From Ruminococcus flavefaciens ATCC 19208 (lineage in GTDB: Bacteria > Bacillota > Clostridia > Oscillospirales > Ruminococcaceae), in assembly GCF_000518765.1 (NCBI RefSeq), contig NZ_JAEF01000007.1, positions 118,305 to 182,304 of the forward strand: a DNA stretch of 64,000 bases. Reading direction: 5' to 3'. Positions 8,800-16,269 of the stretch are shown in pieces (the stretch's first letter is position 1; every line of letters starts with the position of its first letter). The notes below the pieces were generated by a model that did no database searches, had not been told where the DNA came from, and worked only from the letters and a program-made list of their open reading frames with translations. The position numbers and the translations under genes are program-made.

Positions 8800-9690
8800 A
8801 TGAAGAATACAATTTTCACCGGCGCAGCTATAGCAATAATCACTCCGATGAATGCCGACGGTTCTATCAACTATGACGAACTCGGACGTATCATCGATGA
8901 TCAGATCGCAAAGGGCACTGACGCTGTTGTTATCTGCGGCACTACAGGTGAGTCCGCTACTATGACAGATGACGAGCACCGCGACTGCATCAAGTTCGCT
9001 GTAAAGCATGTTGCAGGCAGAGTTCCTGTTATTGCAGGTGCAGGCAGCAATGATACACATTATGCTGTTGAGCTTTCAAAGGAGGCTGAGGCAGCAGGCG
9101 CAGATGCTCTTCTCCACGTTACTCCTTATTATAATAAGGCTACACAGAAGGGACTTATCGCTCATTTTACAGCTATCGCAGACGCTGTAAATATCCCGAT
9201 AATCCTTTACAATGTTCCAAGCAGAACAGGCTGCGGATTTGAAGTAGCTACTGTAAAGGAGCTTGCTAAGCACAGAAATATCGCTGCTATCAAGGAAGCA
9301 AGCGGCAATATCAGCTATGTTGCAAAGCTTGCAGCTGCCTGCGGTGATGATATAGACATCTACAGCGGCAACGATGATATGGTAGTTCCTGTTATGTCAC
9401 TGGGCGGAAAGGGAGTTATCTCTGTTGCTTCACACGTTATACCAAAGGAAATGCACGATATGGTACAGCTCTGCCTTGATAACAACTTTGAAGAGGCTAT
9501 GAAGCTCCAGATAAAGTACCTTGATATCATCAACGATCTGTTCATCGAGGTAAATCCTATTCCTGTAAAGGAAGCTATGAACATGGTGGGCTGGAATGCA
9601 GGTCCGTGTCGTCTGCCTCTCTGCGAGATGACAGAGGAGCATAACGCTAAGCTCAGAGCTACTCTTGCAAAGCACAACCTCATCAAGTAA
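8800..9690 (+). CDS. dapA: 4-hydroxy-tetrahydrodipicolinate synthase
   Basis: Condenses pyruvate with aspartate semialdehyde, the first committed step to diaminopimelate and lysine. It is a 296-aa TIM barrel. The Schiff-base lysine in AAIKEASG (K165), the tyrosine in ILYNVPSRTG (Y137) and the GTTGE loop (47-51) are all present. GAAAGGA lies before the ATG. It follows asd and precedes dapB on the same strand. The gaps are filled with different repeat elements, so whether the three genes share one transcript is not settled by the sequence. Confidence 0.97.
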   Translation: MKNTIFTGAAIAIITPMNADGSINYDELGRIIDDQIAKGTDAVVICGTTGESATMTDDEHRDCIKFAVKHVAGRVPVIAGAGSNDTHYAVELSKEAEAAGADALLHVTPYYNKATQKGLIAHFTAIADAVNIPIILYNVPSRTGCGFEVATVKELAKHRNIAAIKEASGNISYVAKLAAACGDDIDIYSGNDDMVVPVMSLGGKGVISVASHVIPKEMHDMVQLCLDNNFEEAMKLQIKYLDIINDLFIEVNPIPVKEAMNMVGWNAGPCRLPLCEMTEEHNAKLRATLAKHNLIK

Positions 9691-9694
9691 TTAA

Positions 9695-9818
9695 GAATTA
9701 GGAATGCGTAATTCGGAATTGATGGTGTCAGCTTACGCTGACACATCAAATATATTTATATCCGTCCTGTCAGGGATACATTGATTCCGAATTCCTAATT
9801 CCGCATTCCGAATTAAAA
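9695..9818. repeat. Inverted-repeat element (AATTCGGAATT family)
   Basis: The dapA-dapB gap is bounded by imperfect inverted arms: gaattaggaatgcgtaattc on the left, and on the right the complement of a ggaatgcggaattaggaatt arrangement. Between them is a small hairpin, gtgtcagc-ttac-gctgacac, near 9726-9745. This looks like a small non-autonomous or hairpin-forming dispersed element, distinct from the GTAGGG palindromes. Confidence 0.6.
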
Positions 9819-9834
9819 TAAAGGAGTGTAAAAC

Positions 9835-10584
9835 ATGACAAATATAGCTATTTGCGGTGCTAACGGCAAAATGGGCAAGAATATCTACAACTGCGCGTCA
9901 GAGCGCGAGGACTGCAAGGTAGTTGCTGGTATTGATATCTTTACCAAGGAGTATGCAGATTTCCCTATAGTTGAGACTCCTGCACAGCTCCCAGTAAAGC
10001 CCGATGTAATAATAGACTTTTCAAATCCTGCTTCACTGGACGGACTTCTGGACTACTGCTTCTCAACAGGTACTCCTTTAGTAATAGGTGCAACAGGCTA
10101 CAGTGACGAGCAGATCGCAAAGATAAAGGCTGCTGCACAGCAGATACCTGTTTTCTTTACATTCAATATGTCTCTCGGCATAAATCTCCTTGTAGAGCTT
10201 GCTAAGAAGGCAGCTGCCGTACTGGGCGATCAGTTCGATATCGAGATAGTTGAAAAGCATCATAATCAGAAGATAGACGCACCAAGCGGTACTGCTATCA
10301 TGCTTGCAAATGCTATCAACGAGACTCTTGACAATTCAAAGCACTACGTTTACGACCGTCACTCACGCCGTCAGAAGCGAGAGAAGTCCGAGATCGGTAT
10401 GCATGCTATCCGCGGAGGCACTATCGTAGGTGAGCACGATGTAATATTTGCAGGAAATGACGAAGTTATCACACTTTCACATTCCGCTGCTTCAAAGACC
10501 GTTTTTGCAGCAGGTGCTGTAAATGCGGCTGTATTCCTCAAGGATCAGAAGCCCGGACTTTACGATATGTCAAAACTTGTATAA
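9835..10584 (+). CDS. dapB: 4-hydroxy-tetrahydrodipicolinate reductase
   Basis: Reduces the DapA product to tetrahydrodipicolinate with NAD(P)H. The N-terminal Rossmann motif is GANGKMG (8-14). The substrate-binding signature EKHHNQKIDAPSGTA carries H142, H143 and K146. At 249 aa it is of usual length. AAAGGAG precedes the ATG. Third lysine gene after the riboswitch; an intrinsic terminator follows at once. Its product feeds DapL, encoded at 48581-49792 in this window. Confidence 0.97.
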   Translation: MTNIAICGANGKMGKNIYNCASEREDCKVVAGIDIFTKEYADFPIVETPAQLPVKPDVIIDFSNPASLDGLLDYCFSTGTPLVIGATGYSDEQIAKIKAAAQQIPVFFTFNMSLGINLLVELAKKAAAVLGDQFDIEIVEKHHNQKIDAPSGTAIMLANAINETLDNSKHYVYDRHSRRQKREKSEIGMHAIRGGTIVGEHDVIFAGNDEVITLSHSAASKTVFAAGAVNAAVFLKDQKPGLYDMSKLV

Positions 10585-10590
10585 GACAGC

Positions 10591-10630
10591 TTCCCCTGAT
10601 GTAGCTTCTATATCAGGGGAGATTTTGTTT
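10591..10630 (+). terminator. Terminator after dapB
   Basis: Stem tcccctgat (10592-10600)/atcagggga (10612-10620) followed by gattttgttt, just after the dapB stop. Confidence 0.75.
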
Positions 10631-10667
10631 AATTCATAATTATATACGGAAATGAAAGGGGCAAGCT

Positions 10668-11231
10668 ATGCTGACACATATCGGTACACAGACTATTGAA
10701 ACGGAAAGACTGATACTCAGGAAATTTGAGTATTCGGACTGCGAGGCGGTCTTTAAGAACTGGGCAAGCGATGAAAAGGTCCAGATGATGTATTCCGAGC
10801 CTACGTATTCTACATTAGAGGAGACAAAGGGACTTCTTGACAAATACATCGGAAACTATTCCCGTGAGGACTACTACCGCTGGGCGATTATCAGCAAGGA
10901 AAGCGGTGAATGCATCGGTCAGATAGCATATTTTCTCGTTGACAGCAAAAATCACTTCGCTGAGATAGAATACTGCATCGGTGCGCAGTTCCAGTGCAAA
11001 GGCTACTGCACAGAGGCTGCAAAAGCGGTCATAGATTTCGGCTTTGATAAGATGAACCTGCATAAGGTACAGATATGCACCAAGACTATAAATGCTCCGT
11101 CAAAGAGAGTCATCGAGAAGTGCGGATTTACATATGAGGGTACTCTCAGGGACTATTTCTTTATGAACGGGCAGTATGTAGGCAGGCTTTATTTCTCTAT
11201 CCTCAGGGACGAGTACGAAAGCAGGAGGTAA
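10668..11231 (+). CDS. GNAT-family N-acetyltransferase (RimJ/RimL-like)
   Basis: A 187-residue acetyltransferase. The start TERLILRKFEYSDCEAVFKNW is typical of the RimJ/RimL branch. The acetyl-CoA segment IEYCIGAQFQCKGYCTEA (around 105-122) replaces the usual Q/RxxGxG/A motif with QCKGYC, and the C-terminal block ends SKRVIEKCGFTYEGTLRDYF. Substrate unknown; relatives acetylate ribosomal proteins or small molecules. GAAAGGGG lies before the ATG. The next gene starts 3 bases after its stop, so the two are co-translated. Confidence 0.85.
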   Translation: MLTHIGTQTIETERLILRKFEYSDCEAVFKNWASDEKVQMMYSEPTYSTLEETKGLLDKYIGNYSREDYYRWAIISKESGECIGQIAYFLVDSKNHFAEIEYCIGAQFQCKGYCTEAAKAVIDFGFDKMNLHKVQICTKTINAPSKRVIEKCGFTYEGTLRDYFFMNGQYVGRLYFSILRDEYESRR

Positions 11232-11234
11232 TTT

Positions 11235-11636
11235 ATGGTAGATAAGGAAACACTTGAAAAGGTACGCGAGGTATTCTGCGGAGATCATTTTGCAACGGAA
11301 ATGGGCGCAGTAGTGGACGAGATCGACGATCACTATGCAAAATGCAGCCTTGAACTCAATGACCACCATAAAAACGCGGTCGGAGGTATAATGGGCGGAG
11401 TTTACTTCACACTTGCGGATTTCGCATTTGCTGTGGCTTCAAACTGGCAGAAAGCAGGAGTTGTGGGACTAAACTGCGATGCCTCGTTTATCGGAGTGCC
11501 GAAAACTCAGCGTATAATCGCTGAGGCAAAGCTCATAAAGGACGGCAGGAGCATCTGCTGCTATAACGTGGATATACGCGATGAGCTGGGAAATCCTGTT
11601 GCTGCTGTACAGTGCATGGGATTCAGGAAAGCATAA
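11235..11636 (+). CDS. PaaI-type hotdog thioesterase
   Basis: A 133-residue single hotdog-fold protein. The pattern NAVGGIMGGVYFTLADFAFAVAS (around 45-67) is the PaaI/YbgC-like active-site helix with its preceding glycine-rich loop, normally containing the catalytic aspartate. Members hydrolyse acyl- or aryl-CoA thioesters. The substrate cannot be told here. GGAGGTAA overlaps the stop of the acetyltransferase gene, indicating a two-gene operon. Confidence 0.85.
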   Translation: MVDKETLEKVREVFCGDHFATEMGAVVDEIDDHYAKCSLELNDHHKNAVGGIMGGVYFTLADFAFAVASNWQKAGVVGLNCDASFIGVPKTQRIIAEAKLIKDGRSICCYNVDIRDELGNPVAAVQCMGFRKA

Positions 11637-11642
11637 AAGCAA

Positions 11643-11676
11643 GGGAGAGTATCAAAGATACTCTCCCCATTTTTTC
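11643..11676. terminator. Terminator between convergent genes
   Basis: Stem gggagagtatc (11643-11653)/gatactctccc (11657-11667) followed by a T run. It ends the acetyltransferase-thioesterase unit and overlaps the last codons of the convergent anti-sigma gene. Confidence 0.8.
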
Positions 11677-12359
11677 TGTGCGGCATTCATGAGTTCTTCT
11701 ATTTCGGCGCGGTTTTCTATAATAAGCTGTTTCATTTTTTCGTCGTTATCATGTACTTTATATCCGCTCGGGTCAAACTCCAGTGATTTAGTTATTGGTA
11801 TTCCGTAAACACATGAATCTGTCATTATTGTTACTGCATATTTGACATCGCCTGTTACCCTCGGCATAATTCTCAGCTCAGTAACCTTATTATCAATATA
11901 ATTTCCTGATTTCCACACATAGAGCTTTCCACTAAAAAAATCCAGATAATTCGGGAAATTGACGTTATAATAATAATTGCCGTTCAATTCCTGATAAAGC
12001 TTTCCTTCGTCTGTATCATATTCGATCATTCCAAATGAAAAGTCCTTATATGGAAAAAACTTCAGTTTTAGCCATGCTGCGTTTATCAATGCTATAACTG
12101 CTAATATCAGTATAAGAGATCTTCTGTAAAATTTCGCTCTGTTCAGCTTTTTGCCGACTTTTTTGAAGGTCTCGGCTTCGCTTGGGGCGGTCTCGTTTTT
12201 CGGAGCAGGAAGAGACAGCTCCTCATACAGCTGTCGGCAGTTCTCACAGCTGCGGAGATGCTCCTCTACAAGCTCTTTGGTCTCGTCGCTGCATATCTTC
12301 TCTTTGTACAGCGGCAGCATATCTATTATTACATTGCAGGGGATAATGCTGTTTTTCAT
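11652..12359 (-). CDS. Zinc-finger anti-sigma factor
   Basis: A 235-residue membrane protein with a cytoplasmic N-terminal ZAS-type zinc site, HLRSCENCRQLYEEL (H-x3-C-x2-C, near residues 30-45), one transmembrane helix (about 78-95, SLILILAVIALINAAWL) and an outside domain of about 140 residues. This is the usual plan for an anti-sigma factor that holds its ECF sigma factor at the membrane. It overlaps the sigma gene by 4 bases (ATGA). The outside domain resembles nothing I recognise, so the signal is unknown. Confidence 0.8.
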   Translation of the reverse strand: MKNSIIPCNVIIDMLPLYKEKICSDETKELVEEHLRSCENCRQLYEELSLPAPKNETAPSEAETFKKVGKKLNRAKFYRRSLILILAVIALINAAWLKLKFFPYKDFSFGMIEYDTDEGKLYQELNGNYYYNVNFPNYLDFFSGKLYVWKSGNYIDNKVTELRIMPRVTGDVKYAVTIMTDSCVYGIPITKSLEFDPSGYKVHDNDEKMKQLIIENRAEIEELMNAAQKKWGEYL

Positions 12360-12853
12360 AAAAGTCCCTCCTTTTTCATTAACTGTATAAGCTTCTGTTT
12401 TGCGCGGTAAAAGGTCACGCCTGCCCAGTTTTCGCTTTTGCCGAAAACATTTCCTATGTCGGAGAATTTCAGCTCCGCAAAAACTCTCAGTGTGAACACC
12501 TCGCGGTAGGGTTCTTCGAGTTCGTGGAGAAGATGATGTATGCGCAGGGAAGTGTCCTTGTTGATGATATCTGCCTCGATATTGCTGGTGGAGGCAGGTT
12601 CGTCAAGAATGTCGAGGGGATGGTTCTTGGTCTCGGCTTTTTTGAGGTGGTCGAAGTATAGATTTTTTGCGATAGTACACAGCCATGTCCTTACAGAACA
12701 GCTTCCTTTGAAGTTATCGGCATTGGTCATAGCCTTCAGCATGGTATCCTGCAAAATGTCCTTGGCAAGCTGCTCGCTGCCGCACATTCTCAGGATAAAG
12801 GAATATAGGTCAGGACTGTATTTTTCGTATATTTCGTGGAATTCCCGTTTCAT
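12356..12853 (-). CDS. ECF RNA polymerase sigma factor
   Basis: A 165-residue sigma-70 factor of the ECF class. Region 2 reads YSPDLYSFILRMCGSEQLAKDILQDTMLKA and region 4 YREVFTLRVFAELKFSDIG...KSENWAGVTFYRAKQKL. GGAGGTGAG precedes the ATG. It is coupled by a 4-base overlap to its zinc-finger anti-sigma partner. Upstream on the coding strand a CGTCTAA (complement at 12874-12880) resembles an ECF -10 element, hinting at autoregulation, but I could not find a matching -35. Confidence 0.9.
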   Translation of the reverse strand: MKREFHEIYEKYSPDLYSFILRMCGSEQLAKDILQDTMLKAMTNADNFKGSCSVRTWLCTIAKNLYFDHLKKAETKNHPLDILDEPASTSNIEADIINKDTSLRIHHLLHELEEPYREVFTLRVFAELKFSDIGNVFGKSENWAGVTFYRAKQKLIQLMKKEGLL

Positions 12854-12901
12854 CTTCTCACCTCCTCATAAAGTTAGACGAATGCAAAACAGTTTTATTA
12901 C

Positions 12902-12950
12902 AAAAAAGTCTCTTTATATCAGCATTTATGCCTGATAAAGAGACTTTTTT
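12902..12950 (-). terminator. Strong terminator, apparently that of the GGDEF gene
   Basis: A perfect 16-base stem, 12902-12917 against 12935-12950, with T runs at the foot on both strands. No plus-strand gene ends here. On the minus strand the nearest upstream stop is the GGDEF gene at 13705, and only the IS200 element separates the two. The simplest reading is that this was the GGDEF gene's terminator before the insertion. Confidence 0.65.
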
Positions 12951-13021
12951 GATTGGCGCTTTAGCGTAACTAAACCCCCAGTTCTACTGGGGGAATAAAA
13001 ATGCTTTAGCAAAAGCTTAAA

Positions 13022-13094
13022 AATAACCTCCAAGTATGGTAGAATAGTAAAGGTTTGGCGACCGCATTACTATCTGAGATACAAGGAGGTTATT
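13022..13094 (+). promoter_or_regulatory. Leader hairpin that hides the tnpA ribosome binding site
   Basis: aataacctcc (13022-13031) is the exact complement of ggaggttatt (13085-13094), and the latter contains the GGAGG used by tnpA (ATG at 13099). Pairing would block translation. Comparable SD-sequestering leaders are known for IS200 in enterobacteria and keep transposase low. Confidence 0.75.
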
Positions 13095-13098
13095 AACA

Positions 13099-13566
13099 AT
13101 GAAAAATGAAATAAAGCATACAACCCACTCCACATACAGATGTCAGTATCACATAGTGTTTGCGCCGAAATACAGAAGAAAAGCTATATATGGACAGTTG
13201 AAGGCAGATATAGGGCAGATACTCAGAAAGCTGTGCGAACAAAAAGGAGTAGAAATAATAGAGGCAACAGCAATGACAGATCATATACATATGCTGGTAA
13301 GCATTCCGCCGTATTTAAGTATAGCACAATTCATGGGATATCTCAAGGGGAAAAGTACACTAATGATATTCGACAGACACGCAAATATGAAGTACAAATA
13401 TGGAAGCCGACATTTCTGGTGCAGAGGATATTATGTGGATACAGTAGGGCGTAACGAAAAAGTCATACGAGAATACATAAAGAATCAAACAGAAGAAGAT
13501 TGCATGGCAGATCAGCTAACATTCAAGGAGTACATTGACCCGTTTACGGGTAGTAAGAATAAGTAA
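13099..13566 (+). CDS. tnpA: IS200-family transposase TnpA
   Basis: A 155-residue Y1 HUH single-strand DNA transposase, full length and with no disruption. The HUH motif is HIHML within TAMTDHIHMLVSIP (near residues 60-66). The nucleophilic tyrosine is expected in the C-terminal helix NEKVIREYIKNQ. The start YRCQYHIVFAPKYRRK is characteristic of the family. The GGAGG lies 9 bases before the ATG but can be paired with an upstream complement. A hairpin (13578-13596) follows the stop. Because frame and motifs are intact, the element may still be active. Confidence 0.95.
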   Translation: MKNEIKHTTHSTYRCQYHIVFAPKYRRKAIYGQLKADIGQILRKLCEQKGVEIIEATAMTDHIHMLVSIPPYLSIAQFMGYLKGKSTLMIFDRHANMKYKYGSRHFWCRGYYVDTVGRNEKVIREYIKNQTEEDCMADQLTFKEYIDPFTGSKNK

Positions 13567-13577
13567 GCAAAAAGAAA

Positions 13578-13700
13578 CAGCCGCTTGAAGCGGCTGCTCG
13601 AGATAGTAATGCAATGTCAAACCTTCAGTGCCCACTTTAGTGGGTGAGCCTGTATTCGCCCCTTTTAGGGGCTGTGCAAACCACCACTTAAGTGGTGGTT
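13578..13700 (+). other. Right-end hairpin array of the IS element
   Basis: Four hairpins in about 120 bases: 13578-13596, 13631-13644 (cccac TTTA gtggg), 13658-13672 (gccccttttaggggc) and the 13679-13700 palindrome. Several share a CC..TTA..GG plan, and the left-end hairpin has the related loop TTCTA. One subterminal hairpin is needed for TnpA recognition. The others could be a terminator or an omega-RNA-like transcript, as found at the right end of tnpB-bearing relatives. Confidence 0.6.
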
Positions 13701-13704
13701 ATGA

Positions 13705-15618
13705 TTATAAAGGTTCGGAAAACCTTGCTTTTTTCTTTTCTTTTTTGACTGCATACATCTTATCGTCAGCTCTGTCAATAACATCGTAGAGCGTTTCGTT
13801 ATCCTTCTCGGAAGTAATGATACTGCCTATACTTGCGGATATTATGTAAGGCTTTCTTACGATGCTGTTGATATTGTCAAGAGCGGTATACAAACGTTTT
13901 TCAAGCTCAAAGGCGTAGTCTTCGCCTGCGTTTGCAGTCATGATAACAAACTCGTCACCGCCGAAACGTGCACATATGCTTCTTGTGCCGCTGCACTTTC
14001 GGATAATTGCGGCAAGTCGCTGTATAGCAAAATCGCCCTCGTTATGACCGTAATTGTCATTGATGAATTTCAAACCGTCCATGTCGATGAAGCTTATCAT
14101 TACCTCTTTATGGTGGGCAATGCACTCTTTAAACAGGTTTTCGGCGATATTGAAGAAGCCGTTGCGGTTATAGATATTGCAGAGCGGATCAATGACGTAA
14201 AGGCGGTTTAGCTCGTCCATAGCCTTGTTAAGGTGACACAGCTTGCGGATATTTTCAAGAGAGTTACTGAGATTCATGGACAAGGTATGGCACAGCAGAC
14301 TTGAGATAGGGAAGTCGCTGTTTTTGATTATGTAATAGCCGAGACATCTTTCGCTGAAATGCAGCGGGAGAAAATAGTTGATCTCGAAGCCGTTTCCAAA
14401 GCTTTCGGGAAACATATCGCTGCTTGCGAAGAGGTCAACGCTCCTGCGTTCGCCCTTATCCCAGATGAGCGGAGCGGTCATATACTGAGAATAAAGGCTT
14501 TTGGAAGATGAAAGGTCGTGAGCTGAGGAATAAGCCTCCTGCCAGTCCTCTGTAAGACAAAGGCAGAACTTCTCGAGATTCAAGTCGCCCATGCATTTTT
14601 CCACAACATCATAGGTTGCAGATGCAGTTTCGGTACCTGCAAGCTCGGCAGTAAGTCTGTTAAGGGCGTGGATATTATTGTTTGTAGCCTCCATACGGTT
14701 GTATGTGCGTTTTTTATAGGTTTTCAGGTCGTCGGCAGTTTCATCGGTGCAGCCGCAGCTTTCGGAGAAAATGGGCGACGATTTGAGTATGGTATTGCGC
14801 GGCTGTTTATTGCCGTACAGAAGATTTACGAGTATATCACAGGCTTTATAACCTGCTTCAAGCAGAGGACGGTTCACAGTAGTGAGAGCAGGAAAAGCAT
14901 TTCGTGCGTTGAAGGTGTTGTCAAAGCCTGTTACGATAACATCGTCAGGGACTTTATATCCGTATTTTTCCAGCGATGATACCACAGTAAGAGCCATGCT
15001 GTCGTTTGCACATATAAAAGCGTCGGGAAGTGAAAGCCCCGACTGCATGAAATCATCAATAGCCTCCTTGCCGTCATGACTGCGGAAATTTCCGTAAAAA
15101 ATACGGTTTTCATCAAGCTCGATCCCGTTTTCTGCCATTGTTTCACGCACTGCATCAAATCGCAGCTGCGCTTCGGGATTGGCAAGAGGTCCTGTTATGC
15201 AATTGATAACTTTAGCGTGGTGATGCTTTATTATATGATTGACAAGCTCCTTCATAACGGAGAAGTTGTCAATGCATATATCGTAAAAATCAGGATTATC
15301 TGTAGGTTCAAAGACAACAGTGGGTTTATGAGCCGCGCTTATCCTGTCCAAAAGCTTCCGACGGATCACAGGATCGCCGAAGGTGTTTAACATCAGCAGG
15401 ATACCGTCAAATTTAGAGTAATCAATAACATCATATATGCTGTATTCACCGAGATCAAACCTTTTGCTGTTGACAAGTCCGCCGAATGCGGCGAAATATG
15501 ATACACTAAGCTGGTTTTCTTCGGCAGATCTGTTTATGCCGCGTATTATGTTGTTCTGATACTCTTCATCAAGAGCAGAAACAACAACTGCGACCTTTTT
15601 AGTCATCCCAGAATCCAT
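13705..15618 (-). CDS. Periplasmic-binding-like/GGDEF diguanylate cyclase
   Basis: A 637-residue soluble protein. Residues about 6-300 form a LacI-type periplasmic-binding-protein-like domain (KVAVVVSALDEEYQNNII..., later FICANDSMALTVVSSLEKYG) but without the usual N-terminal DNA-binding helix-turn-helix. A middle region (about 310-470) resembles a GAF-like sensor segment, and a GGDEF domain closes the protein with an intact FGGDEF (553-557). No RxxD inhibitory site is seen five residues before it. It should make c-di-GMP in response to a cytoplasmic ligand, plausibly a sugar. GAGGGG lies 5 bases before the ATG. An IS200 element separates its stop from a strong terminator. Confidence 0.85.
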   Translation of the reverse strand: MDSGMTKKVAVVVSALDEEYQNNIIRGINRSAEENQLSVSYFAAFGGLVNSKRFDLGEYSIYDVIDYSKFDGILLMLNTFGDPVIRRKLLDRISAAHKPTVVFEPTDNPDFYDICIDNFSVMKELVNHIIKHHHAKVINCITGPLANPEAQLRFDAVRETMAENGIELDENRIFYGNFRSHDGKEAIDDFMQSGLSLPDAFICANDSMALTVVSSLEKYGYKVPDDVIVTGFDNTFNARNAFPALTTVNRPLLEAGYKACDILVNLLYGNKQPRNTILKSSPIFSESCGCTDETADDLKTYKKRTYNRMEATNNNIHALNRLTAELAGTETASATYDVVEKCMGDLNLEKFCLCLTEDWQEAYSSAHDLSSSKSLYSQYMTAPLIWDKGERRSVDLFASSDMFPESFGNGFEINYFLPLHFSERCLGYYIIKNSDFPISSLLCHTLSMNLSNSLENIRKLCHLNKAMDELNRLYVIDPLCNIYNRNGFFNIAENLFKECIAHHKEVMISFIDMDGLKFINDNYGHNEGDFAIQRLAAIIRKCSGTRSICARFGGDEFVIMTANAGEDYAFELEKRLYTALDNINSIVRKPYIISASIGSIITSEKDNETLYDVIDRADDKMYAVKKEKKKARFSEPL

Positions 15619-15639
15619 ATTATCCCCTCATAAAGATCA

Positions 15640-16258
15640 GTTTAAGTTTATACTTAATTATATTATAATATATCAGCATAAAAAAATAAAGGATTTTAAA
15701 AAAATTCGGTGATTTACACATCAAAGCATATTACAGTTTGTGCACACCTACAAAGAAATTTTAGCGATGTAAAACTATAAAATGGTAAAATCATATTATA
15801 AAGTGGAAAATATTACTGACCATTTTTATATAATGAGGGTAAAATAGCCGCCGTCAAATTGTAAAACGCAAAAAAACAATAAATATAATTTTTGTGTATA
15901 TGCTATAAATATATAATATAGTATAAAGGGTAAAACGCCAGCACAAAAAGTAATATTTGACAATAAATCTACCACTTGTAAATAGCGTTTTTTCTCGAAA
16001 AATAGCAGGTTAAAGTGCTATCACAGTAGAGTGTATAAAAAAAACGGAAATCAGCGGCTAAAAATGTACAAAAACAGCAAAAAATGAGCAAGCGAATAGA
16101 TTCTTAGCAAAATTTGACTTGAATAGTTCACAGAAATGTAATAAAATGATAACAGAAGCTGAGGAAGAGGAGGGACGCGAAAACAGGTTAGAGTTTTTGT
16201 GCTTTTCCTTAGTCAAAAACAAAAGATATCATTTATTTTAATCACAAATGAAAGTGAG
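15640..16258 (+). promoter_or_regulatory. Long AT-rich control region before the xylanase gene
   Basis: More than 600 bases without a gene. A GTAAAA motif recurs (for example in gatgtaaaactat, ggtaaaatcat, gggtaaaatagcc, ttgtaaaacgc and gggtaaaacgcc, from about 15767 to 15935), a possible repeated operator. Weak promoter candidates are TTGACA at 15957-15962 with TAAATA at 15979-15984, and TTGACT at 16114-16119 with TAATAA at 16139-16144. None is strong, consistent with an activator-dependent gene. Confidence 0.4.
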
Positions 16259-16269
16259 GAATGATCGAC

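Larger units (their letters stand above)
12955..13702 (+). mobile_element. IS200-type insertion sequence
   Basis: A single-gene IS200/IS605-family element. The left end carries a hairpin (12975-12981/12987-12993, cccccag/ctggggg). The right end carries a 22-base perfect palindrome (13679-13700). In between is one tnpA and no tnpB. Like other members it lacks classic terminal inverted repeats, so the exact outer limits are uncertain by several bases. Further right-end hairpins lie at 13631-13644 and 13658-13672. The left leader and the sequence after tnpA carry a near-matching inverted pair (13052-13075 and 13601-13623). Confidence 0.85.

Noticed and set aside
12955-13702. A tnpB or second gene in the IS element
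   Set aside because: The element is only about 750 bases and holds tnpA alone; no further frame of useful length exists.
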